Source: Micrococcales bacterium KH10 (GTDB taxonomy: Bacteria > Actinomycetota > Actinomycetes > Actinomycetales > Cellulomonadaceae). From it: a stretch of 64,000 nt of DNA. The translations under genes and the position numbers were made by a program. Numbering within the stretch: position 1 is the first letter of the stretch; each line of letters opens with the position of its first letter. The notes beneath the pieces were generated by a model. The model saw only the letters and a program-made list of their open reading frames with translations, was not told the DNA's origin and did no database searches. Where the stretch lies: the NCBI GenBank assembly GCA_900188465.1, contig FZPE01000001.1, positions 744,001-808,000 on the forward strand, given 5' to 3'. This document shows, piece by piece, positions 17,497-26,956 of this stretch.

Positions 17497-18426
17497 CTAA
17501 TACGCAAGGGAATGAATTGCACTACCGCGCGTGAACGGCTCCGCCAATGAGCTCTCGATTGCGGCGGCTAGGTACGTCGGCAATCGCATGATCGCATTTC
17601 GTTTCATTTCGAGTGGAACCTTTGTGTAGATCGCGGTGGTTCCCAACGATTGGTGACGCATCAGCTCCTGGACAACTCGCACATCGACTCCTTCAGCAAG
17701 CAGTGTTGAGGCAAACCAGTGGCGGATCATGTGTGGCGTACCGTGGACGCCTATACTCGCGAAAGCCTGTCCAATCACTGAAGTGACAGTTCCTGCTCGT
17801 ATAGGCCTTGAACTATCGACCGGAGATGGAAACCAGTACCCTCGTTGAGGGTACGCCTCAGCTTCAGCAGCAATCACCGGGTGCAGTGGCAATACCGCGT
17901 GGACTCCACCTTTACCCTCGACGTGCAAACGGTTAGCAACCAGATCCAAGTAAACTTTGGGGCCACCGAACCCTGCGACTTCTGATCGGCGAAGGCCCGC
18001 ATACATCATCAGCAAGATTTTTGTTCTGGTCTGTGGATGTATTCCGGTTTGGAGAAGTCGCTCCAAGTGTTTGGTATGGACTGGGCGGGGGAGTCGTCGG
18101 GGAACTCTAGGTCTCTGCACAAATACCGTTGGATCATCGCTACGATGCCCGTTGAGCACCAGCCACTTAGACCATGCGGCAAGAACACTGTAGTAGGTCT
18201 CTCGAGTGACGGCTGTCTCAAGAGTTGCTAGCCATCTCGTGATTGTTTGCACGTCAAGACACGCAGAATCCGTGTTCGTCTCACGTTCAATCTGGTGGAG
18301 GATGCGAATTCTCTCTTTGCGTGTCCGCATCGATAGCGACTGCGCCTGCATCGCAACGTCCCACTGTTCATGCAATACCGGAAGCGGTTCGTCGTTGAAT
18401 GCCAATCTCAAAGGTTGTGTGTTCAT
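17497..18426 (-). CDS. int: Tyrosine recombinase/integrase
   Basis: A 309-residue XerC/D-sized tyrosine recombinase. The N-terminal core-binding domain covers about residues 15-105 and the catalytic domain about 115-285. Catalytic residues are visible: Arg146 in GLRRSE, His232 and Arg235 in PHMIRH, His258 in MRHQSLG and the nucleophile Tyr267 in AIYTKV. It lies at the right end of the element, pointing inward, about 110 bases from the tRNA-Arg remnant. It is therefore the likely enzyme for integration and excision at tRNA-Arg(CCG). Confidence 0.93.
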   Translation of the reverse strand: MNTQPLRLAFNDEPLPVLHEQWDVAMQAQSLSMRTRKERIRILHQIERETNTDSACLDVQTITRWLATLETAVTRETYYSVLAAWSKWLVLNGHRSDDPTVFVQRPRVPRRLPRPVHTKHLERLLQTGIHPQTRTKILLMMYAGLRRSEVAGFGGPKVYLDLVANRLHVEGKGGVHAVLPLHPVIAAEAEAYPQRGYWFPSPVDSSRPIRAGTVTSVIGQAFASIGVHGTPHMIRHWFASTLLAEGVDVRVVQELMRHQSLGTTAIYTKVPLEMKRNAIMRLPTYLAAAIESSLAEPFTRGSAIHSLAY

Positions 18427-18537
18427 TCCAATATTGTCGAGCTTAGAAAGCCGTCTACTCGCAGGTCAGCGGCGTGTCACATCGAATTACGCGGCAACAG
18501 ATCGTTCGTTCAGTGGCAGATCCTCTTGCCTATACCC

Positions 18538-18584
18538 TCTGCCTCCGGAGCAGAAGGTCGGGGGTTCGAGTCCCTTCGGGCGCA
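18538..18584 (+). other. attR: 3' half of tRNA-Arg(CCG) left by integration
   Basis: The sequence forms a complete anticodon arm (TCTGC, loop CTCCGGA with anticodon CCG, GCAGA), a variable region, a T arm with GGTTCGAGTCC and the 3' acceptor strand CGGGCGC plus discriminator A. The matching 5' acceptor and D arm are absent upstream, where unrelated sequence runs into the integrase gene. This is the usual duplicated attachment-site core left by tRNA 3'-end integration; the complete tRNA should be at the unseen left end. Confidence 0.85.
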
Positions 18585-18593
18585 CATTATTCA

Positions 18594-19958
18594 CTACGCA
18601 CATGCACCGCTGATCGCAGCGGCGACCTCGTCCATAGTCTGACGTGCTGTCACCTTGGCACTGCCTCGTACCGAATTCACCAGAATCGAAAAGGCCTTAA
18701 GTCGTCCGTCACTGCCGACGGCATAGCCAGATAGCGCGATCTCGTAGTCGAGGTTGCCTGTTTTAGCCAGGATATGACCCGCTCCACATCGTGCTTCGGC
18801 AGAAGTGAACCGCCCGTAGGAGGCACGCAGTGTCCCGGTGCGCCCAGCCACCGGCAGTGCTGATCCCTGGTACAAGATCGACCTGAGTTCCTTATGCGCT
18901 GGATCCGCCGCAAGCCGAAGCACACTCGTCAAGAATCGCGGTGTCATCCGGTTGAGCGGTGACAGTCCGCTGCCGTCGATCATGGTGACCTCAGTGGTAT
19001 CAATACCGAGGCGCCGCAAAACCTGCAATGTGGCGCGGGCACCACCTTTGAAGGTCGGCTTACGCCCTTCAGCCAACGCAATGTGACGCAGTAACACCTC
19101 GGCCACTTGGTTGTCAGAATTCAGCAGTACCAACCGGACGAGTTTCTTCACTCTTTTAGACCGTACCGTTGCGACGGTGACCGCGCGCCGAGGTGCCTGC
19201 GCCCGCCCCGCATAGCGTACCGACATGGACTTGCCCAGATAAGAATCGAGGTAGACGGCAAATGCTCGTGCCGCCGACATTGACGAGTCTTTCACCCTTA
19301 TCTTCGCCCGCGCGGTGGCACGCACCGGCTGGATGGTTCCCAGGTTGTAACCCCCTTGACGCCAGGACTTGTGCTTGCGCGCTCCTTTGAACAACGAGTC
19401 GTCGAGCTTGACTGTGATCTTCTTGCGGCCGGGGTTGTCTCGTTTGATGTCGTCGGCCGTTTGACGCGCCAGTTTTCGTAGCTTTCCCCTGGTGAGCAAC
19501 GGGTCACCGCCAGAGACGAAATGAACAGTCGCCTTCCCGGGCCGCCGCGTGATGGTCGTCTCAAATCGTTGTTTGGGCGACAACGAGTGCAATGCCGCAA
19601 CGGCGGTCAAGAGCTTGGTATTCGATGCGACCGTGCGAGCCATCGCGGGCTTGCGCTGATAGATTACATCGCCGGAGGCCACATCGATGACCTGGAGGGA
19701 CGAGGCTGCACCCAAACGTGCAGTGCTGACCTTGGCCTGAATGCGCGTGGCTATCTTGTATTCCGAATCGACTCGCAATTGTGCGGACGCCTGCAGTTCT
19801 CCGTCGTTTTGTGTGTCCGACTGCGCAGTGCGGACGAGTTGTCTCGCATCATCAATCGTCCAGATCGGCTCGTTTGCGTGGGCCACGGCACCGCCTGACG
19901 CCACCAACGCGAGCGTCACAACATAAGCGATCAGGCCGCCACCCATCCGATTCCGCAT
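18594..19958 (-). CDS. dacB: D-alanyl-D-alanine carboxypeptidase/endopeptidase, PBP4 (S13) family
   Basis: A 454-residue secreted or membrane-anchored peptidase that trims D-Ala from peptidoglycan stem peptides. It has a signal peptide (hydrophobic [19 protein letters not shown]). The serine-peptidase motifs are SNTK (SxxK), SDN (SxN) in [14 protein letters not shown], and KTG in HILAKTGNL. The spacing, with a long insert between the first two motifs, is that of the S13 family. Start ATG 19958 directly precedes the signal peptide; the longer open frame to 20240 runs into the ilvD promoter and is rejected. It is the first chromosomal gene after the attachment site. Confidence 0.88.
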   Translation of the reverse strand: MRNRMGGGLIAYVVTLALVASGGAVAHANEPIWTIDDARQLVRTAQSDTQNDGELQASAQLRVDSEYKIATRIQAKVSTARLGAASSLQVIDVASGDVIYQRKPAMARTVASNTKLLTAVAALHSLSPKQRFETTITRRPGKATVHFVSGGDPLLTRGKLRKLARQTADDIKRDNPGRKKITVKLDDSLFKGARKHKSWRQGGYNLGTIQPVRATARAKIRVKDSSMSAARAFAVYLDSYLGKSMSVRYAGRAQAPRRAVTVATVRSKRVKKLVRLVLLNSDNQVAEVLLRHIALAEGRKPTFKGGARATLQVLRRLGIDTTEVTMIDGSGLSPLNRMTPRFLTSVLRLAADPAHKELRSILYQGSALPVAGRTGTLRASYGRFTSAEARCGAGHILAKTGNLDYEIALSGYAVGSDGRLKAFSILVNSVRGSAKVTARQTMDEVAAAISGACA

Positions 19959-20121
19959 GTCTTGGATGCTACTAACTCGTCGCCTTCTCGCCCACCCGCA
20001 ACGCAAAGTCGTGTCGGTTGCGCAACCTGCCTGTCTGCATCTGGGGAGATATCGGAACAGATTGGACACGAAGCGCGTTAGGCTTGAACAGGTAAGTAGT
20101 ACACATAAGGAGCCCGTCACC

Positions 20122-21987
20122 ATGCCCCGCCCCCTGCGCTCAAAAACGTCCACCCACGGTCGCAATATGGCCGGTGCCCGCGCACTATGGCGCGCCACAG
20201 GGATGGGAGAAGACGACTTCGGCAAGCCGATTATCGCCATTGCGAACTCCTATACCCAGTTCGTCCCTGGTCACGTACACCTCAAAGACATGGGTGACCT
20301 GGTCGCTGGCGCCGTGCGCGAAGCTGGCGGCGTGGCAAAGGAATTCAACACCATTGCGGTTGACGACGGTATCGCCATGGGCCACGGCGGCATGCTCTAC
20401 TCGCTGCCTAGTCGCGACTTGATCGCTGACTCTGTCGAATACATGGTCAATGCGCACTGCGCCGACGCGCTCGTGTGTATTTCCAATTGTGACAAGATCA
20501 CCCCAGGCATGCTCAACGCTGCGCTGCGTTTGAACATCCCGGTGGTGTTCGTCTCTGGCGGTCCGATGGAGGCGGGTAAGGCCGTCATCGTCAACGGTGT
20601 GGCTACCAGCCACCTGAACCTGATCAACGCGATCAACTCGTCCGCCGATGACAATGTCGATGATGCGGGCTTGAGCGCCATTGAGCAGTCCGCCTGCCCG
20701 ACCTGCGGCTCGTGCTCGGGCATGTTCACAGCAAACTCGATGAACTGCCTCACTGAAGCGCTCGGGCTCTCTTTACCGGGCAATGGTTCGACGCTGGCAA
20801 CCCATGCGGCCCGCCGCGACCTGTTCCTAGAAGCCGGGCGCACCATTGTGGACCTGTGCCGCCGTTACTACGACAACGACGACGAGTCCGTACTGCCTCG
20901 TTCGATCGCGACTCGTGACGCCTTCGCCAACGCGATGACCCTCGACGTGGCCATGGGCGGTTCTACCAATACGGTGCTGCACATCCTGGCCGCCGCCCAG
21001 GAAGCCGAGTTGGACTTCACCCTCGACGACATCGATGAGATCTCCCGCCGTGTCCCCTGCCTGTCCAAAGTGGCACCGAACCACCCGGACTATCACATGG
21101 AAGACGTCCACCGCGCCGGTGGCATTCCAGCACTGCTGGGCGAACTAGACCGTGGCGGCCTACTGAGCCACGATGTGACGTCGATCCACACCCCGACCTT
21201 GCGCGAATGGCTCGATAACTGGGACGTGCGCGGTGGCAAGGCCACGGACCGAGCCATCCAGCTTTTCCACGCCGCCCCTGGTGGCGTGCGCACTACCCAA
21301 GCGTTCTCCACCTCAAACCGGTGGGACTCGTTGGACACCGATGGCGCCGGAGGGTGCATCCGAAATGTCGAACATGCCTACACCGTCGAAGGCGGGCTGG
21401 CTGTGCTCAAGGGCAACCTGGCCGACGATGGCGCGATCATCAAGACCGCCGGTATCGACCCGGATGTGTTCCACTTCGTCGGCAAAGCACTCGTTGTGGA
21501 ATCTCAGGACGAGGCAGTCGAGAAGATCTTGTCAAAGCAGGTGGAGCCAGGTCACGTCGTCGTGGTCCGCTACGAAGGCCCCGCAGGTGGTCCGGGCATG
21601 CAAGAAATGCTCTACCCGACCTCGTTCATCAAGGGACGAGGGCTGGGCAAAGTCTGTGCTCTGATCACTGACGGCCGCTTCTCCGGCGGCTCAAGCGGTA
21701 TCTCAGTCGGACACGTCTCGCCCGAGGCAGCGGCCGGTGGCACCATCGGACTCGTCGAAGATGGGGACGAGATCGAGATCGACGTGAACTCCCGGTTGAT
21801 CCGTGTCAATGTTTCCGATGAGGTGCTCGCAGAACGTCGCGCAAAGATGGAAGCCTCCGAGCGTCCCTGGCAGCCCAAGGACCGCGACCGTTACGTCTCC
21901 CCTGCGTTGCAGGCTTATGCAGCGATGGCTACGTCGGCGGACCGCGGCGCAGTGCGCGATGTCTCGCTGATCACGCGCCGTAGTTGA
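20122..21987 (+). CDS. ilvD: Dihydroxy-acid dehydratase
   Basis: A 621-residue enzyme converting 2,3-dihydroxy-isovalerate and -methylvalerate to the 2-keto acids in valine and isoleucine synthesis. Signature motifs are [18 protein letters not shown] at the N-terminus, CDKITPG with cluster ligand C123, and [10 protein letters not shown] with C195. The glycine-rich [11 protein letters not shown] segment lies near the C-terminus. ATG 20122 is chosen for its AAGGAG nine bases upstream; the open frame extends to 19957 but overlaps the divergent dacB start. It is a single gene here, with no other ilv genes in the window. Confidence 0.97.
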   Translation: MPRPLRSKTSTHGRNMAGARALWRATGMGEDDFGKPIIAIANSYTQFVPGHVHLKDMGDLVAGAVREAGGVAKEFNTIAVDDGIAMGHGGMLYSLPSRDLIADSVEYMVNAHCADALVCISNCDKITPGMLNAALRLNIPVVFVSGGPMEAGKAVIVNGVATSHLNLINAINSSADDNVDDAGLSAIEQSACPTCGSCSGMFTANSMNCLTEALGLSLPGNGSTLATHAARRDLFLEAGRTIVDLCRRYYDNDDESVLPRSIATRDAFANAMTLDVAMGGSTNTVLHILAAAQEAELDFTLDDIDEISRRVPCLSKVAPNHPDYHMEDVHRAGGIPALLGELDRGGLLSHDVTSIHTPTLREWLDNWDVRGGKATDRAIQLFHAAPGGVRTTQAFSTSNRWDSLDTDGAGGCIRNVEHAYTVEGGLAVLKGNLADDGAIIKTAGIDPDVFHFVGKALVVESQDEAVEKILSKQVEPGHVVVVRYEGPAGGPGMQEMLYPTSFIKGRGLGKVCALITDGRFSGGSSGISVGHVSPEAAAGGTIGLVEDGDEIEIDVNSRLIRVNVSDEVLAERRAKMEASERPWQPKDRDRYVSPALQAYAAMATSADRGAVRDVSLITRRS

Positions 21988-22079
21988 CCACAGGTGAAGC
22001 GAACCGGAAGTCATCGGTGAGGCGGTTTCTCATCACTTTCGACCCGTCCCGGTGAACGAACGTTCTTGGGGGAGGTTGT

Positions 22080-23723
22080 ATGGACGAGGCTCTCATCCTG
22101 ATTTTCTGTGTCGCAGCGCTGGCAGTGACCGCGTTAGCACGGCAAAAGGGATGGCCCGCCCCGCTGTTGCTAGTGGCAGTGGGAACAGTGGCCTCGTTTA
22201 TCCCGGCCATCCCGCACATCGAACTGGGGCCAGAGATCATTCTGGGACTGATACTACCGCCGTTGCTGTTTTCGGCGGCGCTGCAAAGTTCCTATCAAGA
22301 CTTTCGCACATCGCTGTCTTCAATCAGTCGACTTGGTATCGGTGCTGTCATCGTCACGGCAGCCGCAGTCGCCTTCTTGGTTCACTGGCTGTTTCCGGCC
22401 ATCCCCTTTCTTGCCGCCTTGGTATTGGGGGCGGTTGTTGCACCACCCGATGCAGTCTCCGCTGTGGCCGTGGGCAAGCGGCTTGGCCTGCCGCGGCGAG
22501 TGATGACCGTGTTGACTGGTGAGAGCTTGATCAACGATGCGACGTCCTTGACCCTGTACAAGATCGCGCTTGCCGGGGTGGCATCGGGGGTCTGGTCATT
22601 GACGAGCGGCCTCAGCACCTTTGCGTTGGCAGTGCTTGTCGGCGTTGGGCTCGGTCTTGCGATCGGATGGATCGCGCATCGCATCCGACTAGCGCTCGAC
22701 GATGCTCCCATCGCCATCCTCATTTCATTGATCGTTCCGTTTGCCTGCTATTGGATCGCGGAAGCATTGCAAGGATCTGGTGTTCTCGCTGTTGTCGCAG
22801 CGGGTCTCTATTTAGGGCACCATGCCCCAGCTGCCTCCTATTCCACTCGACTCCAAGAAGCACCCATCTGGCAGATCATGGATCTTGCACTGGAGGCTCT
22901 GACTTTCAGTCTGATCGGTCTGCAACTACGTTGGGTTATCGCGGGTGTGCAGGATTCGGCGCAAGGACTCGGCCATGCTCTTGCCGTCTCCGCGCTGGTC
23001 TTCGGCGTTGTGATCCTGGTACGACCGCTTTACGTCTTTGCCACAGCCCGACTCGATAAAGTGCAACTACCTGGGAGTTCTCGATCAGAGCGCTCAGCGA
23101 TGAACTGGCGTGAGTCATTGGTCGTGGGTTGGGCTGGAATGCGCGGCGTGGTCACACTTGCCGCTGCCGCTGCCATTCCGGTTATGGCTGACGGCCAGAT
23201 ATTTCCGGAACGAGCCACCGTCCAGTTGGCGGCCTATCTCACCGCAATCGGGACGCTGATGCTGCAAGGTCTGACATTGCCGTGGCTGATCCGTAAGTTG
23301 CAACTGACCAGTGACGAGGATCTGAAGAGCGATGCAGAGCAGGAACGCCGAGTCCGGGTCCTGATGGCGAAGGCACAAGCCCAGGCGATCTCGAAGGTGA
23401 TCGACAAGTGGTCCGACAAGGTCGGACAGGACGAAGCAGTACGCATGGCGGCGAAGATGCGTGACCGCATTGTCGCGAGCAATGCCGCCGTGGGTCAGAT
23501 CTTCCGCGACGAGACCGATACCAGACCTCCTCGCGCTATGAAACGTCGCGCTCGGATGATCGCCCAGATGCGACGCGAGTTGATCGCTGCCCAGCGTCAT
23601 GTCCTCGCCCAGGAACGGGATCGCGGCACTGTAGACGAGGCTGTGATGCGAACCTTGCTGCGCGAGATCGACCTGGCGGAAGAGTCTCTCTCGTCTTCCT
23701 GGATCTCACGGGCCACGCCGTAG
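22080..23723 (+). CDS. CPA1-family Na+/H+ antiporter (NhaP-like)
   Basis: A 547-residue membrane protein with about twelve hydrophobic segments in residues 1-410 and a charged cytoplasmic tail of about 130 residues. Diagnostic CPA1 motifs are GAVVAPPDAVSAVAVGKRLG and GESLINDATSLTLY, whose Asn-Asp pair is the transport centre. A later GWAGMRGVVTLAAA segment is also typical. ATG 22080 follows GGGGGAGG. It exchanges cytoplasmic Na+ (or K+) for protons in pH and salt homeostasis. Confidence 0.9.
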   Translation: MDEALILIFCVAALAVTALARQKGWPAPLLLVAVGTVASFIPAIPHIELGPEIILGLILPPLLFSAALQSSYQDFRTSLSSISRLGIGAVIVTAAAVAFLVHWLFPAIPFLAALVLGAVVAPPDAVSAVAVGKRLGLPRRVMTVLTGESLINDATSLTLYKIALAGVASGVWSLTSGLSTFALAVLVGVGLGLAIGWIAHRIRLALDDAPIAILISLIVPFACYWIAEALQGSGVLAVVAAGLYLGHHAPAASYSTRLQEAPIWQIMDLALEALTFSLIGLQLRWVIAGVQDSAQGLGHALAVSALVFGVVILVRPLYVFATARLDKVQLPGSSRSERSAMNWRESLVVGWAGMRGVVTLAAAAAIPVMADGQIFPERATVQLAAYLTAIGTLMLQGLTLPWLIRKLQLTSDEDLKSDAEQERRVRVLMAKAQAQAISKVIDKWSDKVGQDEAVRMAAKMRDRIVASNAAVGQIFRDETDTRPPRAMKRRARMIAQMRRELIAAQRHVLAQERDRGTVDEAVMRTLLREIDLAEESLSSSWISRATP

Positions 23724-23870
23724 TGGAACACCAGTCGTTGCACTGGTCGCATACCAGCCTTCGCAGTAATGTGACCTTCCCCACACTGAAGCGGGGATGC
23801 CCTATTTTGACGGCATTTTCTAACACGCTATGACCCGTTATGCCCGATTTTGCGAATATTTCATGCAAAT

Positions 23871-23886
23871 GTCCCATAGTTGGGAC
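23871..23886. promoter_or_regulatory. Palindrome in the adhE upstream region
   Basis: GTCCCA-TAGT-TGGGAC is a perfect 6-bp inverted repeat about 130 bases before the adhE start. It lies in an AT-richer 293-base intergenic stretch (23724-24016) with no gene. Redox or oxygen control would be expected for adhE, but this site does not match the Rex consensus. Confidence 0.35.
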
Positions 23887-24016
23887 CTATGGCTCTGCCT
23901 GACGCCCCTATCAGGACATAGCGTTGTTGGTGAGATCACAAGAGCTCAATTGCAAGATCCGCACAAGACAACAATCGACCTAAGCGGATCACTGACGATG
24001 CAAAGAGAGGGTATCC

Positions 24017-26746
24017 ATGTCAGACACTGGCCCAAGCCCCGAGGTAACCAAGGAAATCGACGGCCTCGTCGAGCGAGCACTTGGTGCGCTGCGCGAATAC
24101 GCGCGCTTCGACCAAGAGCAGATTGACCACCTGGTCAAGAAAGCTTCGGTGGCGGCCTTGCACGAGCACGGCAACCTGGCCGTCCTCGCCGTTGAGGAGA
24201 CCCGTCGTGGCGTCTTCGAAGACAAGGCGACGAAGAACATCTTCGCTTGCGAACACGTCACCAACTCCATGGGCAAATTGAAGACCGTGGGCGAGATCAG
24301 CCGCGATGACATCAATGGCATCGTCGAGATCGCTGAGCCTGTCGGTGTCGTCGCAGGTATCACCCCGGTGACCAACCCGACTTCCACCGCGATCTTCAAG
24401 GCATTGACGGCGATCAAGACTCGTAACCCGATCATTTTCGCCTTCCACCCGAGCGCACAACGCTCATCTGTGGCAGCCGCCAAGATCGTCCGTGACGCCG
24501 CTGTCGCAGCAGGCGCTCCTGAGCACTGCGTGCAGTGGGTCGAGCACCCCAGCATTGAAGCCACTGGCGCATTGATGAACCACCCTGGCGTGGCACTGAT
24601 CCTCGCCACCGGTGGCAACGCCATGGTTCGCGCCGCCTACTCCTGCGGCAAGCCAGCGCTGGGTGTCGGCGCCGGTAACGTGCCGGCTTTCGTCGAGCGC
24701 AGCGCAAAGCTCAAGCGCGCCATCAACGACATCGTGCTGTCGAAGGACTTCGACCACGGCATGGTTTGCGCCTCCGAGCAGGCCGTCATCCTCGACGCAC
24801 CGATTTACGACGATGCGATGGACGAGTTCGCTCGTCTGCACGCCTACCGCGCCAACGCCAAGGAGAAGGCGCTGCTCGAAGAGTTCATCTTCGGCGCGAC
24901 TGCTGGCTCAGCCAACTGCGCTGGCGCCAAACTCAACCCGGACGTTGTGGGACAGAAAGCGACTTGGATCGCCGAGCAGGCCGGTTTCACCGTCCCAGAG
25001 GACACCTCCATCATCTTGGCCGAATGCTCCGAAGTCGGACCGAATGAACCGCTGACCCGCGAGAAGCTCTGCCCGGTACTTGCCGTGCTGCGTGCGGAGA
25101 ACCCCGAAGAGGGCATCCAGCTGGCTGAGCAGATGGTTGAATTCGACGGTCTGGGTCACTCCGCCGCGATCCACACCGAGGACGAGGAGCTCTCTCGCGA
25201 ATTCGGCGCTCGGGTCAAGGCAATCCGCGTCATCTGGAACTCACCTAGCTCGCTGGGCGGTATCGGTGACATCTACAACGCATTCATCCCGTCGCTGACG
25301 CTCGGCTGTGGCTCCTACGGCCGCAACTCCGTGTCGAACAACGTCTCGGCGGTCAACCTGATCAACGTCAAGCGCATCGGACGGAGGAACAACAACTTGC
25401 AATGGTTCAAGGTCCCTGCCAAGACGTACTTCGAGCCGAACGCCATCCGCTACCTCGAAGACATGTTCCACATCAACCGGGTCACCATCGTCACTGACGC
25501 CAACATGACCCGCTTGGGTGTCGTGGACAAGATCATCGACGTGCTGAACCGCCGGTCGAACAAGGTCGCGTTGCAGATCATCGACAACGTCGAGCCCGAG
25601 CCGTCAGTACAGTCAGTGCGCCGCGGTGCGGAACTGATCTCGGAATTCAAGCCCGACACGATCATCGCCGTCGGCGGTGGATCTCCGATGGACGCCGCCA
25701 AGGTCATGTGGCTGCTGTACGAGCACCCGGAAATCGAGTTCTCGGACATGCGCGAGAAGTACTTCGACGTCCGCAAGCGCGCCTTCAAGTTCCCAGAGCT
25801 GGGCAAGCTGGCAAAGCTCGTCTGCGTACCGACCACTTCGGGCACCGGTGCCGAGATGACGCCGTTCGCGGTGATCTCCGACCCGGACGAGGGCAAGAAG
25901 TACCCACTGGCTGACTACGCACTCACACCGACTGTCGCCATCGTCGACCCGGTTCTGGCGCAAGGACAGCCGAACTTCCTTGCCGCTGACTCCGGTATGG
26001 ACGCACTGACTCACGCGACGGAAGCGTTCGTGTCGGTTTATGCGAACGACTTCACCGACGGACTGTGCCTGCACGCGATCAAGCTGATCTTCGAGAACAT
26101 CGAGGAATCGGTCACCGGCACACCGGGAACCGCCAAGCACACCAAGGCACGCGAGACCATGCACAACGCATCGTCCATCGCTGGTATGGCCTTCGGGTCG
26201 GCGTTCTTGGGAATCGTCCACGCAATGGCTCACACGGTCGGTGCTCGATTCCACCTGGTACACGGTCGCACCAACGCGGTCTTCCTGCCACACGCCATCC
26301 GTTACAACGGCAAGGTTCCGGGCAAGCCGACCTCGTGGCCAAAGTACGAGACCTATGTGGCTCCAGAACGTTACCAGGAGATCGCAAAGCACCTCGGTCT
26401 ACCAGCCGAGACGCCAGAGCAGGGCGTCGAGTCCTACGCGAAGGCTGTCGAGGAACTACGGGCCAAGTTGGGCATGCCGAGTTCGTTCCGGGAGCAGGGC
26501 GTGGATGAGGAGTCATTCTTCACCCAGTTGCACGACCTGGCACTGCGCGCCTACGAAGACCAGTGCGCACCGGCTAACCCGCGTCTGCCGATGATCGACG
26601 ACATGAAGACGATCATGGAAGCCGCCTACTACGGCACCACCTTCGATCAGGTTCGGTCACAGCGCAAGTCGGTGGAAGCCGCGGCTGCTGATTCAGAGCC
26701 GAAGAAGGCTGCGGTGAAGCCAGCAAAGCGCGCCAAGCGTAGTTAG
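24017..26746 (+). CDS. adhE: Bifunctional acetaldehyde-CoA/alcohol dehydrogenase
   Basis: A 909-residue fermentative enzyme reducing acetyl-CoA to acetaldehyde and then ethanol with two NADH. The N-terminal CoA-acylating aldehyde dehydrogenase domain (about 15-445) carries the catalytic Cys in FDHGMVCASEQ near residue 253. A linker leads to an iron-dependent alcohol dehydrogenase (about 465-880) with GGGSPMDAAK, TTSGTGAEMTPF, and the metal ligand segments DALTHATEAF and HAMAHTVGARFHLVHG. A Lys/Ala-rich tail ends the protein. Its presence indicates facultatively anaerobic metabolism. A strong terminator follows directly. Confidence 0.97.
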   Translation: MSDTGPSPEVTKEIDGLVERALGALREYARFDQEQIDHLVKKASVAALHEHGNLAVLAVEETRRGVFEDKATKNIFACEHVTNSMGKLKTVGEISRDDINGIVEIAEPVGVVAGITPVTNPTSTAIFKALTAIKTRNPIIFAFHPSAQRSSVAAAKIVRDAAVAAGAPEHCVQWVEHPSIEATGALMNHPGVALILATGGNAMVRAAYSCGKPALGVGAGNVPAFVERSAKLKRAINDIVLSKDFDHGMVCASEQAVILDAPIYDDAMDEFARLHAYRANAKEKALLEEFIFGATAGSANCAGAKLNPDVVGQKATWIAEQAGFTVPEDTSIILAECSEVGPNEPLTREKLCPVLAVLRAENPEEGIQLAEQMVEFDGLGHSAAIHTEDEELSREFGARVKAIRVIWNSPSSLGGIGDIYNAFIPSLTLGCGSYGRNSVSNNVSAVNLINVKRIGRRNNNLQWFKVPAKTYFEPNAIRYLEDMFHINRVTIVTDANMTRLGVVDKIIDVLNRRSNKVALQIIDNVEPEPSVQSVRRGAELISEFKPDTIIAVGGGSPMDAAKVMWLLYEHPEIEFSDMREKYFDVRKRAFKFPELGKLAKLVCVPTTSGTGAEMTPFAVISDPDEGKKYPLADYALTPTVAIVDPVLAQGQPNFLAADSGMDALTHATEAFVSVYANDFTDGLCLHAIKLIFENIEESVTGTPGTAKHTKARETMHNASSIAGMAFGSAFLGIVHAMAHTVGARFHLVHGRTNAVFLPHAIRYNGKVPGKPTSWPKYETYVAPERYQEIAKHLGLPAETPEQGVESYAKAVEELRAKLGMPSSFREQGVDEESFFTQLHDLALRAYEDQCAPANPRLPMIDDMKTIMEAAYYGTTFDQVRSQRKSVEAAAADSEPKKAAVKPAKRAKRS

Positions 26747-26772
26747 GACGCGCAGTCGCGCTTATACACGCC

Positions 26773-26816
26773 CAGGGCGGGCAACCCGAGCGATCGGGTT
26801 GCCCGCCCTGTTGTTT
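26773..26816 (+). terminator. Rho-independent terminator of adhE
   Basis: A perfect 17-bp GC-rich stem (26773-26789 with 26794-26810) has a four-base loop and is followed by TTGTTT. It starts 26 bases after the adhE stop. Confidence 0.92.
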
Positions 26817-26956
26817 CGCCTGTGCTCGTGACTGCCCATCACTGTTCTACCGTGCGACACGCCAGCCACAGTGGCAGGCGTCGGTCAACTAGGGTCCAGG
26901 TTTTGCCCACTAGGTTGCCGCAGAGAGGGGCGCGTTTCTTCAGTGCGGAAGGTGGC

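Larger units (their letters stand above)
1..18584. mobile_element. Integrated conjugative/mobilizable element, right-hand part (left end outside window)
   Basis: The right boundary is set by an integrase gene next to an isolated 3' half of tRNA-Arg(CCG). Everything visible to its left is typical accessory cargo: MobF relaxase, KfrA-like protein, methylase-helicase, DUF4192, glutaredoxin and Wadjet. No housekeeping gene is seen before 18594. Because the tRNA remnant lacks its 5' half, the intact tRNA-Arg should lie at the other, unseen end. No type IV secretion genes are visible, so self-transmissibility cannot be judged. The leftward extent of the element and the inclusion of Wadjet in it are inferences from the continuous accessory content. 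Confidence 0.75.

Noticed and set aside
18538-18584. Complete functional tRNA-Arg gene
   Set aside because: The acceptor 5' strand and D arm are missing upstream; only the 3' half is present.
19957-20121. Longer N-terminus for ilvD
   Set aside because: The family starts at the ATG 20122 with a good ribosome-binding site; the extension overlaps the divergent dacB start and looks non-coding.
20397-20846. Antisense frames within ilvD
   Set aside because: ilvD is fully supported by conserved motifs; the antisense frames reflect high GC content.
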